This document shows, one piece after another, positions 38,193 through 48,344 of a DNA stretch of 64,000 bases (the first letter of the stretch is position 1; each line of letters opens with the position of its first letter). The DNA comes from Okeania sp. SIO2B3 (lineage in GTDB: Bacteria > Cyanobacteriota > Cyanobacteriia > Cyanobacteriales > Microcoleaceae): assembly GCF_010672525.1 (NCBI RefSeq), contig NZ_JAAHGH010000004.1, forward strand, positions 190,633 to 254,632, written 5' to 3'. The position numbers were made by a program, and so were the translations under genes. Under the pieces are notes generated by a model. The model was not told the origin of the DNA. It saw only the letters and a list, made by a program, of their open reading frames with translations, and did not search any database.

Positions 38193-38673
38193 AAAATAAT
38201 TTAGTAGGAAAACTATGCTGTATTTATCGCATTCTTTTTTCACCTTTGTATTAAGAATTTATAAGACATCTATACATTCTTGTTCGCCCCTATTTCTATT
38301 GAACAAAAGGAGAAACTCCGCCAGATATCTTAGATTTAGATGCGCCTTATTAATATTAGAATATTTGCCGTGCTAGTACAGTAACTATTTATTTATTTTA
38401 TGCCTAGTATTGCGTGATTATAACTATTAAACTATAATCTACAATATATTTTAGGGTGATGAATACAGTAACAAAAACTTGTTAACTATTTTGAAAATAT
38501 AGGAGATCGATCAAATCAAGAAGTTTACTTCATTAACTTGCCAATCTAAATATTTAGTATATCTAGCTGTAGTAAGCTTAACCATTAATAATTGTGGCCT
38601 GATAGGTTGAATACCCTACCATCACTCGCATTGTTATCACTCATACTGACTACTTCCTCAAAGAAGCACAAAA

Positions 38674-41600
38674 ATGCCTAACTCAAGCTATAGCAAAATT
38701 CCCCATGGTGACAGCAATGTTAGCACGCCTGAAGCCTTATCACCGACAATAACTATTTTACTCCTAGATGATTCTGAGGTCGATCGCTTCACCTACATTC
38801 GTTATCTTCAATCAGATCCAGACCGCACTTACCACATAATAGAAGCCGAAACCTTAGAAGAAGGAATAGAAATGTGGCACTCGGAGCGACCAAATATAGC
38901 CTTGGTTGATGTAAATTTGCCGGATGGAGATGGATTGGAGTTCTTAGAAGCAATTGCCACTCACTACCCTAAAGCTCAATTACCCGTAATTGTGCTAACT
39001 GGATTGGGGGATGAGCGGGTTGCAGTACGAGCAATGAAACTAGGAGCAGCAGATTATCTGGTCAAGGGAGATCTTACAGCTACCTCACTATGCGCCTGTG
39101 TTAGTCAAGTTTCTGTTCGCACCACAGTGCTTACTCAGCTAGAACTGAAATCTGCAATCATTAGGAATCCCCTGGTTGTTAATCCCGATACAACAGTCAG
39201 AGAGGCCATTACCTTAATGAATAACAACAGTGATGCCAAAAAAGCAGATAGGCCAGAAAAAGATCGTCATCAAGGGGCAAGGTCAAGCTGCGCGTTAGTA
39301 GTTGAGGATGGGCGGGTCGTAGGTATTATGACTGAGCGGGATGTAGTCCGCTTAAGTGCCCAGCAAAAACCCCTCGAACGCTTGGTAATGAGTCAGATTA
39401 TGACACCTTCTGTCATTACCCTACCTGAGTATGATTTTACTGATTTGTTTTCTGTAATTAACCTGCTTCAGCAGCATCAGATTCGTCACTTGCCGATTCT
39501 AGATGAACACGAGCATCTGGTTGGATTAATTACCCACGATAGTTTGCGACAAATTTACCAACCAACTGACCTGCTACAACTACGTCTGGTGCGTGAAGTA
39601 ATGAACAGTAAGGTTGTTTGTGCCACACCTGAGACATCCCTGTTGAAAATTGCCCAACTGATGAGCGATCGCTATATTAGTTCAATTGTGATTGTGGAAC
39701 CTGGTACAGAATCACTGCAAATTCCGGTGGGGATGCTGAGTGAGCGAGACCTGGTGAAATTTCAGGCATTGGGTCTAAATCTAGAAAATTCCATAGCAGA
39801 GGCAGTGATGAGTAAACCGCTGCTGACAGTTAAACCAGAAGCGTCACTTTGGACTGTGCAAAAGATTATAGAAGAGCACAACATCCGTCAGTTAGTGGTG
39901 AAAGCAGAACAAGGAGAGCTTATAGGTATTGTGACACAGAGCAGTGTCTTGCAAGCTATCAATCCTTGGGAAGTTAGCAAGTTGATGGAAGTTTTGGAAC
40001 AACGGGTAGTGCGCTTAGAGGCAGAGCGAATTAAACTACTGGAAAGTCGGACTGTGGAACTAGAAAGCTTGGTGGAAGCGAGAACTAATGCTCTCAAGGC
40101 TAAGGCAAGTCGCGAAAAATTAATGATGACTGTAACAGACCAGATTAGGTCGTCGCTGGATTTGCAGAACATTCTTGATACAGCAGTACGAGAAATTCCC
40201 TCCCTGTTGCACTGCCATCGGGCAATGGTTTACCAATTCCATCCTCAGTCTTCTGATACTGTGGTTGCTGAGTCAATTGCTGAAGGTGAGCGATCGCTAT
40301 TGGATGCAGAATTTGCGCGTGTCTGGGTGACACCTGAATGGATGGAGCAGTATCGCCATGGTCAGATTCGGGTAGTAAATGACGTATATGAATCAGATAT
40401 AAGTCCAGATCGTCAAGAAATACTTGTAAGTTTCGGTCTTCGTGCTACCCTGGTTGTGCCAATTATAGTAGAAAAAGAACTGTGGGGTCTGATTCTTGCT
40501 AGCCACGATCATGCCTATGTCTGGAAAAAAAATGGGATCAATTTACTGCAACGATTATCTGTTCACATTGCCATTGCGATCCAACAGGGAAAAGCTTATG
40601 AACAAATAAAGGTTGAACTGGAAGAACGGCGACGAGCAGAATCTGCCTTGAATAAGAGCGAAAATCGTTACTCTACATTAGCTGCAACTGTTCCGGTGGG
40701 AATTTTTCGTACTGATATGACAGGGAACTGTACCTATGTTAACGATCGCTGGAGTCAGATTGCCGGAATATCTGTAGAGGCAGCAACTGGAACTGGATGG
40801 CAACAGGCGTTACACCCCGACGATCAAGTGATGGTTGCCACAGTCTGGGAGCAATTTATTCAAGGCAAGCATTCTGGCCAAATGGAATATCGCTTGCAAC
40901 ATCCTGACGGTACTGTGAAGTGGGTGTATGCACAAGCGGTGGCAGAATGGGATACTGAGGGGCAGAAAATCGGTTATGTTGGCACAATTACTGATATTAG
41001 CAGTCGTAAACAAGTTGAAGAAACTCTACGCAAAAGTGAAGCTCATTTAAGAGCGGCACAAAAAATAGGTAAACTGGGGAGTTGGGAATTCGATCTAACA
41101 ACGGGGGTAGTTGCTTGGTCGGAGGAAACTTTCCGCATTTTGGGAAAGTCGCCAAAAGTGAGAACTCTAACCTATGAAGATTTCCTAGAACTTGTCCATC
41201 CTGAAGACCGTGAGAGTATAGACCGTGCAGTTCAGGCTACCATAGCAACTGCTCAACCCTACAAAATCGAATGTCGCATCTATCAACCCAATGGCTCTTT
41301 GGTTTATATCTCGGCTCGTGGCAGACCCCTGTGCGATGTCTCTGGTAAAGTAATATACATCATAGGTACGGTACACGATATCACCGAGCGTAAATTAACT
41401 GAAAAGCAGTTGCAAGAAGCAAAAGAAGCTGCCGAATATGCTAACCGTGCCAAGAGCGAATTTTTAGCCCTGATGAGTCACGAAATTCGTACTCCGATGA
41501 ATGGTATTCTGGGACTCACCCACTTGGCTTTACAAACCGATCTTACCTCCTACCAGCAAGACTATCTCACCAAAATCCAGAGTTCCGCTCAATCATTGTT

Positions 41601-43056
41601 GGAAATCATCAACGACATCCTCGACTTTTCCAAAATCGAAGTCGGGAAACTGGAACTGGAATCTATTCCATTTGAATTAGATCAAATCCTGAATCAAATC
41701 AACAATGTTCTTGGTCTAAAAGCTACTGAAAAAGGGCTAGAACTATTATTCCAGGTTGGGGATCGGATTCCCCAATATTTAATTGGAGACTCACTACGCT
41801 TAACTCAAGTGTTGATGAATCTAGCGAGTAATGCTGTCAAGTTCACCGAAACAGGTAGTGTTACCATTGGAGTTCAACTACTCACTCATAGCCAGGAAAC
41901 TGTGTGCCTGAAGTTTCAGGTGCAAGATACAGGAATTGGTATTAGTCCTTCTCAGATGGAAAAACTATTTCAATCCTTTACCCAGGTTGATGCTTCTACC
42001 AGTCGCAATTATGGTGGTACAGGGCTAGGATTGGCAATTTGCAAAGGTATTATTGATGTGATGGGCGGCACCATTGGGGTTGAAAGTGAGCTTGGTGAAG
42101 GTAGTATATTCTACTTTGAACTAGAACTGGGCTACCTCTGGGACCCTGCCAATGATTATGATTATCTGGTACTCACTGATTCTAGAGAGACTCAATTGTC
42201 CTACATGACAGAACTTGAAGAAATTCAGGGAGCTGATATTCTACTGGTAGAAGACAATGCAGTGAATCAACAAATTGCCAAAGAATTGTTGCAAAAGGTG
42301 GGGTTGAAAGTAGATTGCGCAACTAATGGAAAAGAGGCGATCGCTAAAGTTATGGAGCAGGTTTACGACCTAATCTTGATGGATATTCGGATGCCAGGAA
42401 TGGATGGACTAGAGGCTACTCGCCGTATCCGTTCTCTGGCAAAGGAGGACGACAGCGGAACAGAATGGTTTGCCACAGTGCCGATTATTGCGATGACAGC
42501 TAATGCTATGGATATAGATAGAGCTAAAAGTTCGGCAGCAGGGATGAATTATCATCTATCCAAACCTGTGAACCCCCAAGAGTTATATGAGACTCTGCTG
42601 AAGTGGATTATTCCAACTAACAGTTCCTCTGTACCCACGAATAATATCCCTAGTCTTCTCCCAGAAAAGACTTATCTTCCAGAGACTGCTAAATTATCTC
42701 TACCTGGTCTGAATGTCAATTTGGGTTTAGAGTTTACGGGTGGTGACTGGAGTGATTATCAGGATATTCTGAGACTGTTTCAAACCTCTCAAAAAAAGTA
42801 TGACGCTGAAATCCTAACAGCACTAAACCACGGAGATTTGAAGCAGGCGTTATATTTGGTTCACTCCCTCAAAGGGGTAGCAGGTAATATTGGAGCAGAT
42901 ACCGTCTACAAGTCTGCTGCTTCCCTACATCGGGATCTACAAAGTGAAACTCCCGATCTGGAAGTTTTATCTACCAAAGCTTTAATTTTAGCCCAACAGT
43001 TTCAGCAAGTATTAGAGAGCATTGATATATTTCTAGATAAATTCACGAGTCAGTAG
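38674..43056 (+). CDS. Hybrid sensor kinase: REC-CBS4-GAF-PAS2-HisKA-HATPase-REC-HPt (1460 aa)
   Basis: Domains in order: receiver (about 27-145, Asp79 in LVDVNLPDGDG); four CBS motifs (about 155-435, TERDVVRL, THDSLRQI, SERDLVKF and TQSSVLQA marking their ends); coiled coil; GAF (about 490-640, phytochrome-like CHRAMVYQFHP); two PAS-PAC units (about 665-790 and 800-920); HisKA (SHEIRTPMNGILGL, His about 936); HATPase (NLASNAVKFTETG, DTGIGISPSQ, GGTGLGLAI); second receiver (Asp about 1236 in LMDIRMPGMDG); and HPt (LVHSLKGVAGNIGA, His about 1396). A cytosolic phosphorelay protein able to pass phosphate from His to Asp to His. CBS motifs suggest adenylate-nucleotide sensing and GAF a bilin or small ligand. 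No membrane helix; output partner not adjacent. Confidence 0.92.
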   Translation: MPNSSYSKIPHGDSNVSTPEALSPTITILLLDDSEVDRFTYIRYLQSDPDRTYHIIEAETLEEGIEMWHSERPNIALVDVNLPDGDGLEFLEAIATHYPKAQLPVIVLTGLGDERVAVRAMKLGAADYLVKGDLTATSLCACVSQVSVRTTVLTQLELKSAIIRNPLVVNPDTTVREAITLMNNNSDAKKADRPEKDRHQGARSSCALVVEDGRVVGIMTERDVVRLSAQQKPLERLVMSQIMTPSVITLPEYDFTDLFSVINLLQQHQIRHLPILDEHEHLVGLITHDSLRQIYQPTDLLQLRLVREVMNSKVVCATPETSLLKIAQLMSDRYISSIVIVEPGTESLQIPVGMLSERDLVKFQALGLNLENSIAEAVMSKPLLTVKPEASLWTVQKIIEEHNIRQLVVKAEQGELIGIVTQSSVLQAINPWEVSKLMEVLEQRVVRLEAERIKLLESRTVELESLVEARTNALKAKASREKLMMTVTDQIRSSLDLQNILDTAVREIPSLLHCHRAMVYQFHPQSSDTVVAESIAEGERSLLDAEFARVWVTPEWMEQYRHGQIRVVNDVYESDISPDRQEILVSFGLRATLVVPIIVEKELWGLILASHDHAYVWKKNGINLLQRLSVHIAIAIQQGKAYEQIKVELEERRRAESALNKSENRYSTLAATVPVGIFRTDMTGNCTYVNDRWSQIAGISVEAATGTGWQQALHPDDQVMVATVWEQFIQGKHSGQMEYRLQHPDGTVKWVYAQAVAEWDTEGQKIGYVGTITDISSRKQVEETLRKSEAHLRAAQKIGKLGSWEFDLTTGVVAWSEETFRILGKSPKVRTLTYEDFLELVHPEDRESIDRAVQATIATAQPYKIECRIYQPNGSLVYISARGRPLCDVSGKVIYIIGTVHDITERKLTEKQLQEAKEAAEYANRAKSEFLALMSHEIRTPMNGILGLTHLALQTDLTSYQQDYLTKIQSSAQSLLEIINDILDFSKIEVGKLELESIPFELDQILNQINNVLGLKATEKGLELLFQVGDRIPQYLIGDSLRLTQVLMNLASNAVKFTETGSVTIGVQLLTHSQETVCLKFQVQDTGIGISPSQMEKLFQSFTQVDASTSRNYGGTGLGLAICKGIIDVMGGTIGVESELGEGSIFYFELELGYLWDPANDYDYLVLTDSRETQLSYMTELEEIQGADILLVEDNAVNQQIAKELLQKVGLKVDCATNGKEAIAKVMEQVYDLILMDIRMPGMDGLEATRRIRSLAKEDDSGTEWFATVPIIAMTANAMDIDRAKSSAAGMNYHLSKPVNPQELYETLLKWIIPTNSSSVPTNNIPSLLPEKTYLPETAKLSLPGLNVNLGLEFTGGDWSDYQDILRLFQTSQKKYDAEILTALNHGDLKQALYLVHSLKGVAGNIGADTVYKSAASLHRDLQSETPDLEVLSTKALILAQQFQQVLESIDIFLDKFTSQ

Positions 43057-44036
43057 TTATATCAAATCCGAGTAATTAGTTATAGCAGTTTCACAAAATA
43101 TTGTTACAATGGAATCGGTACAAAATTATTGAGCGATCAAACTCCGTTCCGCTTTTAGGTGGCGCGGTGGTAGGTGTAAATTCAAGAGGGAAGATTTGAT
43201 AGGAGTGGAAATTTGGGATATTTATTCAACATTGAGAGGAAAATTTTTTTATTATACTTAGGGCTTGCTGATTAAATCTAAAAGTATTTACAGATAAAGG
43301 TTTTAGCCTTTTTGTAGCCTTTAAAAAGTGCCTGGGAATCAGCTCTTCACGTTCAAAAAGGAGCGTATTTTAGGCGCATAGTTGGGCAGAAAAATCATTC
43401 TTACAATTGTTACTCCTACCTCCTCGCTCCCGACCCATTTCTCCCCTCCTGGGAGCAGGGCTAATTCATTGTCGTAGCGAGAATATTCATCAGAAATACA
43501 TTTAATTGTGCAAATATACAAATCTCCCCATCTCCCCAGGGCTAATTCATTGTCGTAGCGAGAAGATTTACAACCCTATATTTTTTTGAGTTCCTATGCT
43601 TCCCCCTCTTCCCCCTCTCCCCCCTCTCCCCCCTCTTCCTTTTTTCTAGGCGTGACAATAAATAGACCCTGCCTCCTGGGAGGGGGAGGGGCGAGGGGTG
43701 GGTTGTCTCCTGTCTCCTGTCTCTTGTCTCCTACCCTCACTCATAAGACTAGTGAAGCGCAAACCCTACTTAATCATCCGGACATGATATAAATGATAAA
43801 TATTGTGACAATATTAATGTTTGATACTAATTCCTAAAAATAATGCTATTATTATACCAATATTGAAAAAAGAATGCTTAACTTAAGTGATACTTCAATT
43901 ATTAAGTAATTAACACAGACTGAATATTTTTTTTGATAATTAGCACGTCAGTTATTCTTAATTATTCTTATGTTTACTTCTCCCCTACTCCCCCGCTCAA
44001 GAATTTGTGTAATTAAAATTGGACTTAAGATCAAGT
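43057..44036. other. Repeat-rich non-coding region
   Basis: 43258 starts a TTAGGGCTTGCTGA end (copy of the MITE at 12548); a possible distal end (GCGCAAACCCTAC) lies near 43755. Two copies of CAGGGCTAATTCATTGTCGT (about 43456 and 43537) and CCCCCTCTTCC-type simple repeats follow. 43825-44010 matches the AT-rich dispersed repeat at 62085-62235. No gene called. Confidence 0.55.
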
Positions 44037-44231
44037 CTAATATCTCGGCTCCAAGAATTCTCCGTTAATAGAAGAAGAGTTTTTAGAGGTCTCTTCAGGC
44101 AACCAACGACATTCTAATTTTCCGGCTTCTATTTGAGGTACTTTAATAGCAAACCCATCACCATCACCTACCATAGAAAATCCAAAACCAACAGAAGTTC
44201 CTAGTAATACTAAAGCAACTGTTCTAAACAT
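44037..44231 (-). CDS. Small secreted protein (64 aa)
   Basis: The start is supported by TGGAGATATACAA before the ATG. Residues 1-20 look like a signal sequence (MFRTVALVLLGTSVGFGF), then a short polar part with VPQIEAGKLECRWLPEETS. No family recognised. Its good ribosome-binding site and signal peptide make it more than a chance frame. Confidence 0.5.
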   Translation of the reverse strand: MFRTVALVLLGTSVGFGFSMVGDGDGFAIKVPQIEAGKLECRWLPEETSKNSSSINGEFLEPRY

Positions 44232-44993
44232 TTGTATATCTCCACTAATATAAGTTTAATTACTTCTTATTTAAAGATACAAAGCCAAAATCAAAATTCC
44301 GCAACAATTATCGATCTTAATATTAGCTCTATAACCCACATTCGGAACTTCAAGAGCGTATCATTAAAAGTAGTATATAAATTTGTATTTTGGTAGGTAT
44401 TTATCATAAGCAAATCATCTCAATTACTTTTTTCGTTCATCAAATTCCGAGTCAAAAGTTTACGCATAAATACTTGTTTGATTGATTACTCGATCACGGC
44501 AGTTATGATTTTCTTCTCAAATTCTGTCTGCTGTATAGCTGTCTCCTGACTCCTTCTTCGGTTGCTACATTTTGTGGTGCGGAATGTGGGCTATAAATAT
44601 TATTAATATCAAATCCGTTTAATTCGGTATACAAAAATGTTCATCTTCAACCATTACCAAATATTTCTCGATCTTCCCCTCCACGGTCGGCCCCCGCGGG
44701 TGGGTCCCCATCTAATTACACCGATGCTACCGGATTTAATCTGACACATTTGTATGTAATGATTAATGCTTTGCTAATAAATATCTACAGTATCTCTGTT
44801 ATATTTTCCGGATTTTATGATTACAGCAGTTTTGGTATTATCTAGGCTAGAGATTAAAGCAAATTACAGTAGGGAAGAATAGCTCAAATTCATTGGAAAT
44901 ATAACTCATATATTCCTTACTCCCTACTGTTTGTATCGGTCTACTTTAACTTATTTAATTACAGTTTGTTGAAATTTATCATCCTAAAATACC
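44232..44993. other. Non-coding stretch
   Basis: Holds the ATATCAAATCCGTTTAATT dispersed block (44606; also at 32405) and a small GC island near 44690 (GGTCGGCCCCCGCGGGTGGG). No gene seen. Confidence 0.45.
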
Positions 44994-45362
44994 TTAACCA
45001 CCGCTAATTTTAGCTTTGTAGCCCAATTTAGTTAAAATCTCCAGTAATTTTTGCTTATGTTCTCCCTGAATTTCAATTTCATTATCCTTAACAGTGCCAC
45101 CCGCACCACATTGATTTTTCAGTTGTTTCAGTAAAGTTGTCAAAATTTCCTGGTTTGACTGAAACCCACTAATAATTGTAACTGTTTTTCCTTTGCGACC
45201 TTTGCGGGATGCTTGTACTTTTAAATTTTGTTGATTTGGGGGTAAGTTTGGTGTCGCTCTTTCTGTTGCTGGGGAGGTGGCATTATTACCAAACTCTGAG
45301 TAAACTACCCGATCACCTTTAGTAGATTTCATATTAGAGGAATTATTTTTTGAACGACCCAT
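44994..45362 (-). CDS. SUI1/eIF1-like translation factor (122 aa)
   Basis: The C-terminal 80 residues form an eIF1/SUI1 domain: GKTVTIISGFQ, LLKQLKNQCGAGGTVKDNEIEIQG and KLLEILTKLGYKAKISGG, with the conserved CGxGGT turn. It matches the YciH family of bacterial eIF1-like proteins, thought to influence initiation fidelity at the 30S subunit. The first 40 residues are polar and unstructured. Single gene; the start ATG is preceded by TTCCTTAAAAGTT with no strong ribosome-binding site. Confidence 0.93.
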   Translation of the reverse strand: MGRSKNNSSNMKSTKGDRVVYSEFGNNATSPATERATPNLPPNQQNLKVQASRKGRKGKTVTIISGFQSNQEILTTLLKQLKNQCGAGGTVKDNEIEIQGEHKQKLLEILTKLGYKAKISGG

Positions 45363-45412
45363 AACTTTTAAGGAATATTATTTAGTAATTTAAATAATCA
45401 GTATATCATATA

Positions 45413-45548
45413 TTACAGCAGTTTTCTAGTTGATGAGGTACAAAGTTTTATTGCTCTAGGCAACAGGCAACAGCTCCGGAAGGCAACAGGGAATATAGGA
45501 ATAAATAGTCTTATAGCTGTACCTCACGCTTCCTCAAAAGTGCTGTAA
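45413..45548. mobile_element. MITE, TTACAGCA family, copy 3 (136 bp)
   Basis: Same ends and interior as 34480-34621, differing by a few substitutions and by the number of GCAACAG units. The DNA between it and the DUF760 gene (45549-45797) has no other feature. Confidence 0.85.
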
Positions 45549-45797
45549 GCTAAGTATAATAAGTATTATAAAACTTAGTTCAACAATAGGAATATAAATT
45601 TAACTGGGAAATTTGAGTAGCGATCGCCATTCGAGATTTATTTCCTCTATTTAACTAGCTATCAGCTTTTAGCGCTTCAGCTTTTACTAGAGTAGAAAAA
45701 ACCAGATCGAAAAGTTCGGTAACACTTAATAGAGCAGTTGGAAAATGTTGCTAATATGTAACTAAAGACTAAACTCTATTAATTCTAGATAAGTACT

Positions 45798-46124
45798 ATG
45801 AATAACCTTCCAAGTCATCCCTCTGAATATTCTGCCAATCAATCGAGTAGTGATAACTTATTATGGCAATATGTTCAATCTCTGAATCAAGAAACCGTAG
45901 CTCAACTTTCTAAACCAGAACCAGAAGTTGCTCAAATTATGGAACAAAATTTAAGAGGAATATTGGGAAATTTACCACCAGAACATTTTGGTATGACTAT
46001 AACTACGAGCAGAGAAAATCTCGGTCAAATGTTGGCTTCTGCTATGATGAGTGGTTACTTTTTACATCAAGCTAAACAAAGAATGGAACTTGACAAATAT
46101 CTCCAAGTCCTGCATTCTAGTTGA
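45798..46124 (+). CDS. DUF760 family protein (108 aa)
   Basis: Matches the cyanobacterial/plastid DUF760 family: LLWQYVQSLNQETVAQLSKP, IMEQNLRGILGNLPPEHF, then the signature ITTSRENLGQMLASAMMSGY and FLHQAKQRMELD. Soluble, helical, about normal length. Plant relatives are plastid proteins of uncertain function. Single gene. Confidence 0.9.
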   Translation: MNNLPSHPSEYSANQSSSDNLLWQYVQSLNQETVAQLSKPEPEVAQIMEQNLRGILGNLPPEHFGMTITTSRENLGQMLASAMMSGYFLHQAKQRMELDKYLQVLHSS

Positions 46125-46250
46125 GATAGCTAAAAATTTACTTGAGGTGATAAATTCCACAAACAATAGGATGAATGAAAGAGGATAGTTTGAAATTAAA
46201 TAGTTAATCTAAAAAGTATTTCCGATCATTGTCCCAAAATTAGAATTATT

Positions 46251-46704
46251 GGGTGCATCTCAATGCGTGAATAAAGCCAAAAATTTATCGCTTTTAGGCA
46301 ACAGCTCCAGAAAGCAACAGCGGTGTGACCCCGCGACGACGCCAGCTCGCTTGCAGAATGTTGACTCCTTTTCGGGAATGCGCACTCCTGTGAGGCAACA
46401 GGGAATAAGCAATAGGGAATATAGAACCCCTGATCGTATCTTCATAAATATCAAGTTTTTTTAGCTAGGAGTCAGGAGACAACCCACCCCTCGCCCCTCC
46501 CCCTCCCAGGAGGGGGAGACAGGAGACAGGAGGGAAGAGGGAAGAGAGAAGATGTGGGGAGAGATAATAAAAAAAATTCAACACTCCTTCTTCAGATTTT
46601 TTCTCAAAATTGATGTGCGAAAAGACTTGACTACCACAATTATATAGATATCAAATGGGTTCTATATAGGAAAAAAGTATTTTTGCAGATATTGAGATGC
46701 ACCC
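46251..46704. mobile_element. MITE, GGGTGCATCTCAAT family, copy 2 (454 bp)
   Basis: Ends GGGTGCATCTCAAT and ATTGAGATGCACCC, with exact 8-bp target duplications GAATTATT (46243-46250 and 46705-46712). It shares its first 70 bp with the 123-bp copy at 49868, but has extra internal DNA, including CCCCTCCCCCTCCCAGGAGG and GACAGGAGACAGGAGG repeats. Small frames inside are not called. Confidence 0.9.
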
Positions 46705-46800
46705 GAATTATTGTACAAAATTAACATCCTCTTTCAGCTACAAAATAAATAGCAATTAACTGAATTTATGACAGCTGATTAGTTGTCTAAAAAAATAATT

Positions 46801-47970
46801 ATGATCAATCATTCTCAAGTTAAAAATCAGGAACTTACTAAAAAATATGCCAGTCAAACTTTATCTAAAATTATCCCAATTCCTACTAATTTAAAAACAG
46901 ATGCTTTAATCGAAACTTTGGAGAAGCACTCTCATACTCGTCAATTAATTATTCTCCAAGATTTTCCAGATCCAGATGCACTTTCAGGAGCTTGGGCTTA
47001 TAAGTTAATTGCTGAACAATATGATATTCAGTGTGATATTGTTTATGCTGGTACTCTCAGTCATCAAGAAAATATTACCCTTGTTAAATTGACTGGTTTG
47101 CCAATCCAAAAATGGACAGTAGAAACTGCTAAAAAAAAGGATTTATCTGTTTACCAGGGATGTGTTTTTATTGATAACCAAGGTACTACGAGTCAGCTCA
47201 CTTCACTGGTGCTAAAAACTATTCCTGTAGTGGCTGTTATTGACCACCATACTCTACAAGAAAACTTAAAGCCAGAGTTTGTAGATATTCGGCCTTCAAT
47301 CAAAGCTACAGCTACTATCTTAACTCAATATATTCAAGCAGGATTACTAGAATTTGATAATAATACTATCGAACATATAAAATGTGCTACAGCTTTGATA
47401 CATGGTATCAGGTCTGATACAAATCAGTTATTACAAGCAACAGATGAAGATTTTCTCGCGGCGGCTTATTTAAGTCGTTTTTATGATGCAACGTTATTAA
47501 ATGCGGTGCTACAATCTTCTAGGTCTCAACGGGTGATGGATATTATTGAAAGAGCTTTGTCTCATCGCTCTATATATAATAATGTTTCTATTTCTGGTGT
47601 TGGTTATCTTCGTGCTTTAGATCGAGATGCTATTCCTCAAGCTGCTGACTTTTTAATCACAGAAGAAAATGTTCATACTGCTGTTGTTTATGGTATTGTT
47701 CAAGATGAGGAAAAAGAGTTAGAAGTAGTAACTGGATCGTTGCGAACTAATAAAATTACTCTAGATCCAGATGAGTTTATTAAAGAAGCTTTTGGAATGG
47801 ATACCCAAGGCAATTTTTTTGGTGGAGGGCGTTCCCAAGCAGGAGGTTTTGAAATTCCTATAGAATTTCTTTCTGGTTTTAATTTTAACAGTGAATATGC
47901 TCAAAAAAAATGGGATGTTTTTAATATTCAAGTTAAGCAAAAGCTTTTAAAATTAGTCAATCCTAACTAA
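46801..47970 (+). CDS. DHH-family phosphoesterase (389 aa)
   Basis: The start ATG at 46801 is preferred to a TTG six codons upstream. DHH motifs: LQDFPDPDALSGAWAYKL (motif I), VFIDNQGTT (motif II) and VAVIDHHTL (motif III, DHH), then IRPSIKATATILTQYI. The C-terminal DHHA1-type end has the Gly-rich GNFFGGGRSQAGGFEIP, where family members bind substrate. It most resembles NrnA-like bifunctional oligoribonuclease/pAp phosphatases, with Mn-dependent hydrolysis of short RNA or pAp; c-di-AMP activity is an alternative. Complete. Confidence 0.85.
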   Translation: MINHSQVKNQELTKKYASQTLSKIIPIPTNLKTDALIETLEKHSHTRQLIILQDFPDPDALSGAWAYKLIAEQYDIQCDIVYAGTLSHQENITLVKLTGLPIQKWTVETAKKKDLSVYQGCVFIDNQGTTSQLTSLVLKTIPVVAVIDHHTLQENLKPEFVDIRPSIKATATILTQYIQAGLLEFDNNTIEHIKCATALIHGIRSDTNQLLQATDEDFLAAAYLSRFYDATLLNAVLQSSRSQRVMDIIERALSHRSIYNNVSISGVGYLRALDRDAIPQAADFLITEENVHTAVVYGIVQDEEKELEVVTGSLRTNKITLDPDEFIKEAFGMDTQGNFFGGGRSQAGGFEIPIEFLSGFNFNSEYAQKKWDVFNIQVKQKLLKLVNPN

Positions 47971-47971
47971 A

Positions 47972-48092
47972 TAGGCATCTCCGAAAGAGAGAGAGTAGGG
48001 AGTAGGGAGTAGGGAGTAGGGAGTAGGGGGAAATAATTGATGATTTATGCGTATGGGATTGATTTGATTTTTGATGATCGCGCCTATGTCTA
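47972..48092. mobile_element. MITE, TAGACATCTCC family, degenerate copy
   Basis: TAGGCATCTCCGAAAGAGAG at the left, GTAGGGAGTAGGGA tandem repeat inside, then TAATTGATGATTTATG and a right end containing CGCGCCTATGTCTAATAG. The resemblance to 34085-34332 is clear, but the right arm is damaged. Confidence 0.5.
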
Positions 48093-48129
48093 ATAGAGAA
48101 ATACTAAAATTATGACTACTTAATTATTA

Positions 48130-48342
48130 GGCGTTGGTGAAAAGAGGTATGATATTTTGTCCGGATAAGAGCGCAAACAAAAAAACTTTCTCCTTCTATT
48201 CCTTGTTTCTTCTTCTTTCTTTCCTCCTGACTCGGTCCTCCCCTCCCCTCCTGGGAGGGGTTAGGGGTGGGTTGGGAGGGGTTAGGGGTGGGTTGACTCC
48301 TAAGTAATTAAGATTAATATCATACCTTAATTTACCAACGCC
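48130..48342. mobile_element. MITE, GGCGTTG(C/G)TGA family, copy 2 (213 bp)
   Basis: Left arm GGCGTTGGTGA...AGGTATGATATT; right arm AATATCATACCT...TACCAACGCC. Flanks AATTATTA/AATTATTC agree at 7 of 8 bases. The right flank includes the stop codon of the glucokinase gene (48345-48347). Confidence 0.85.
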
Positions 48343-48344
48343 AA

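Noticed and set aside
46249-46464. Short frames on both strands within 46249-46464
   Set aside because: They lie wholly inside a MITE with target duplications and have repeat-like composition.
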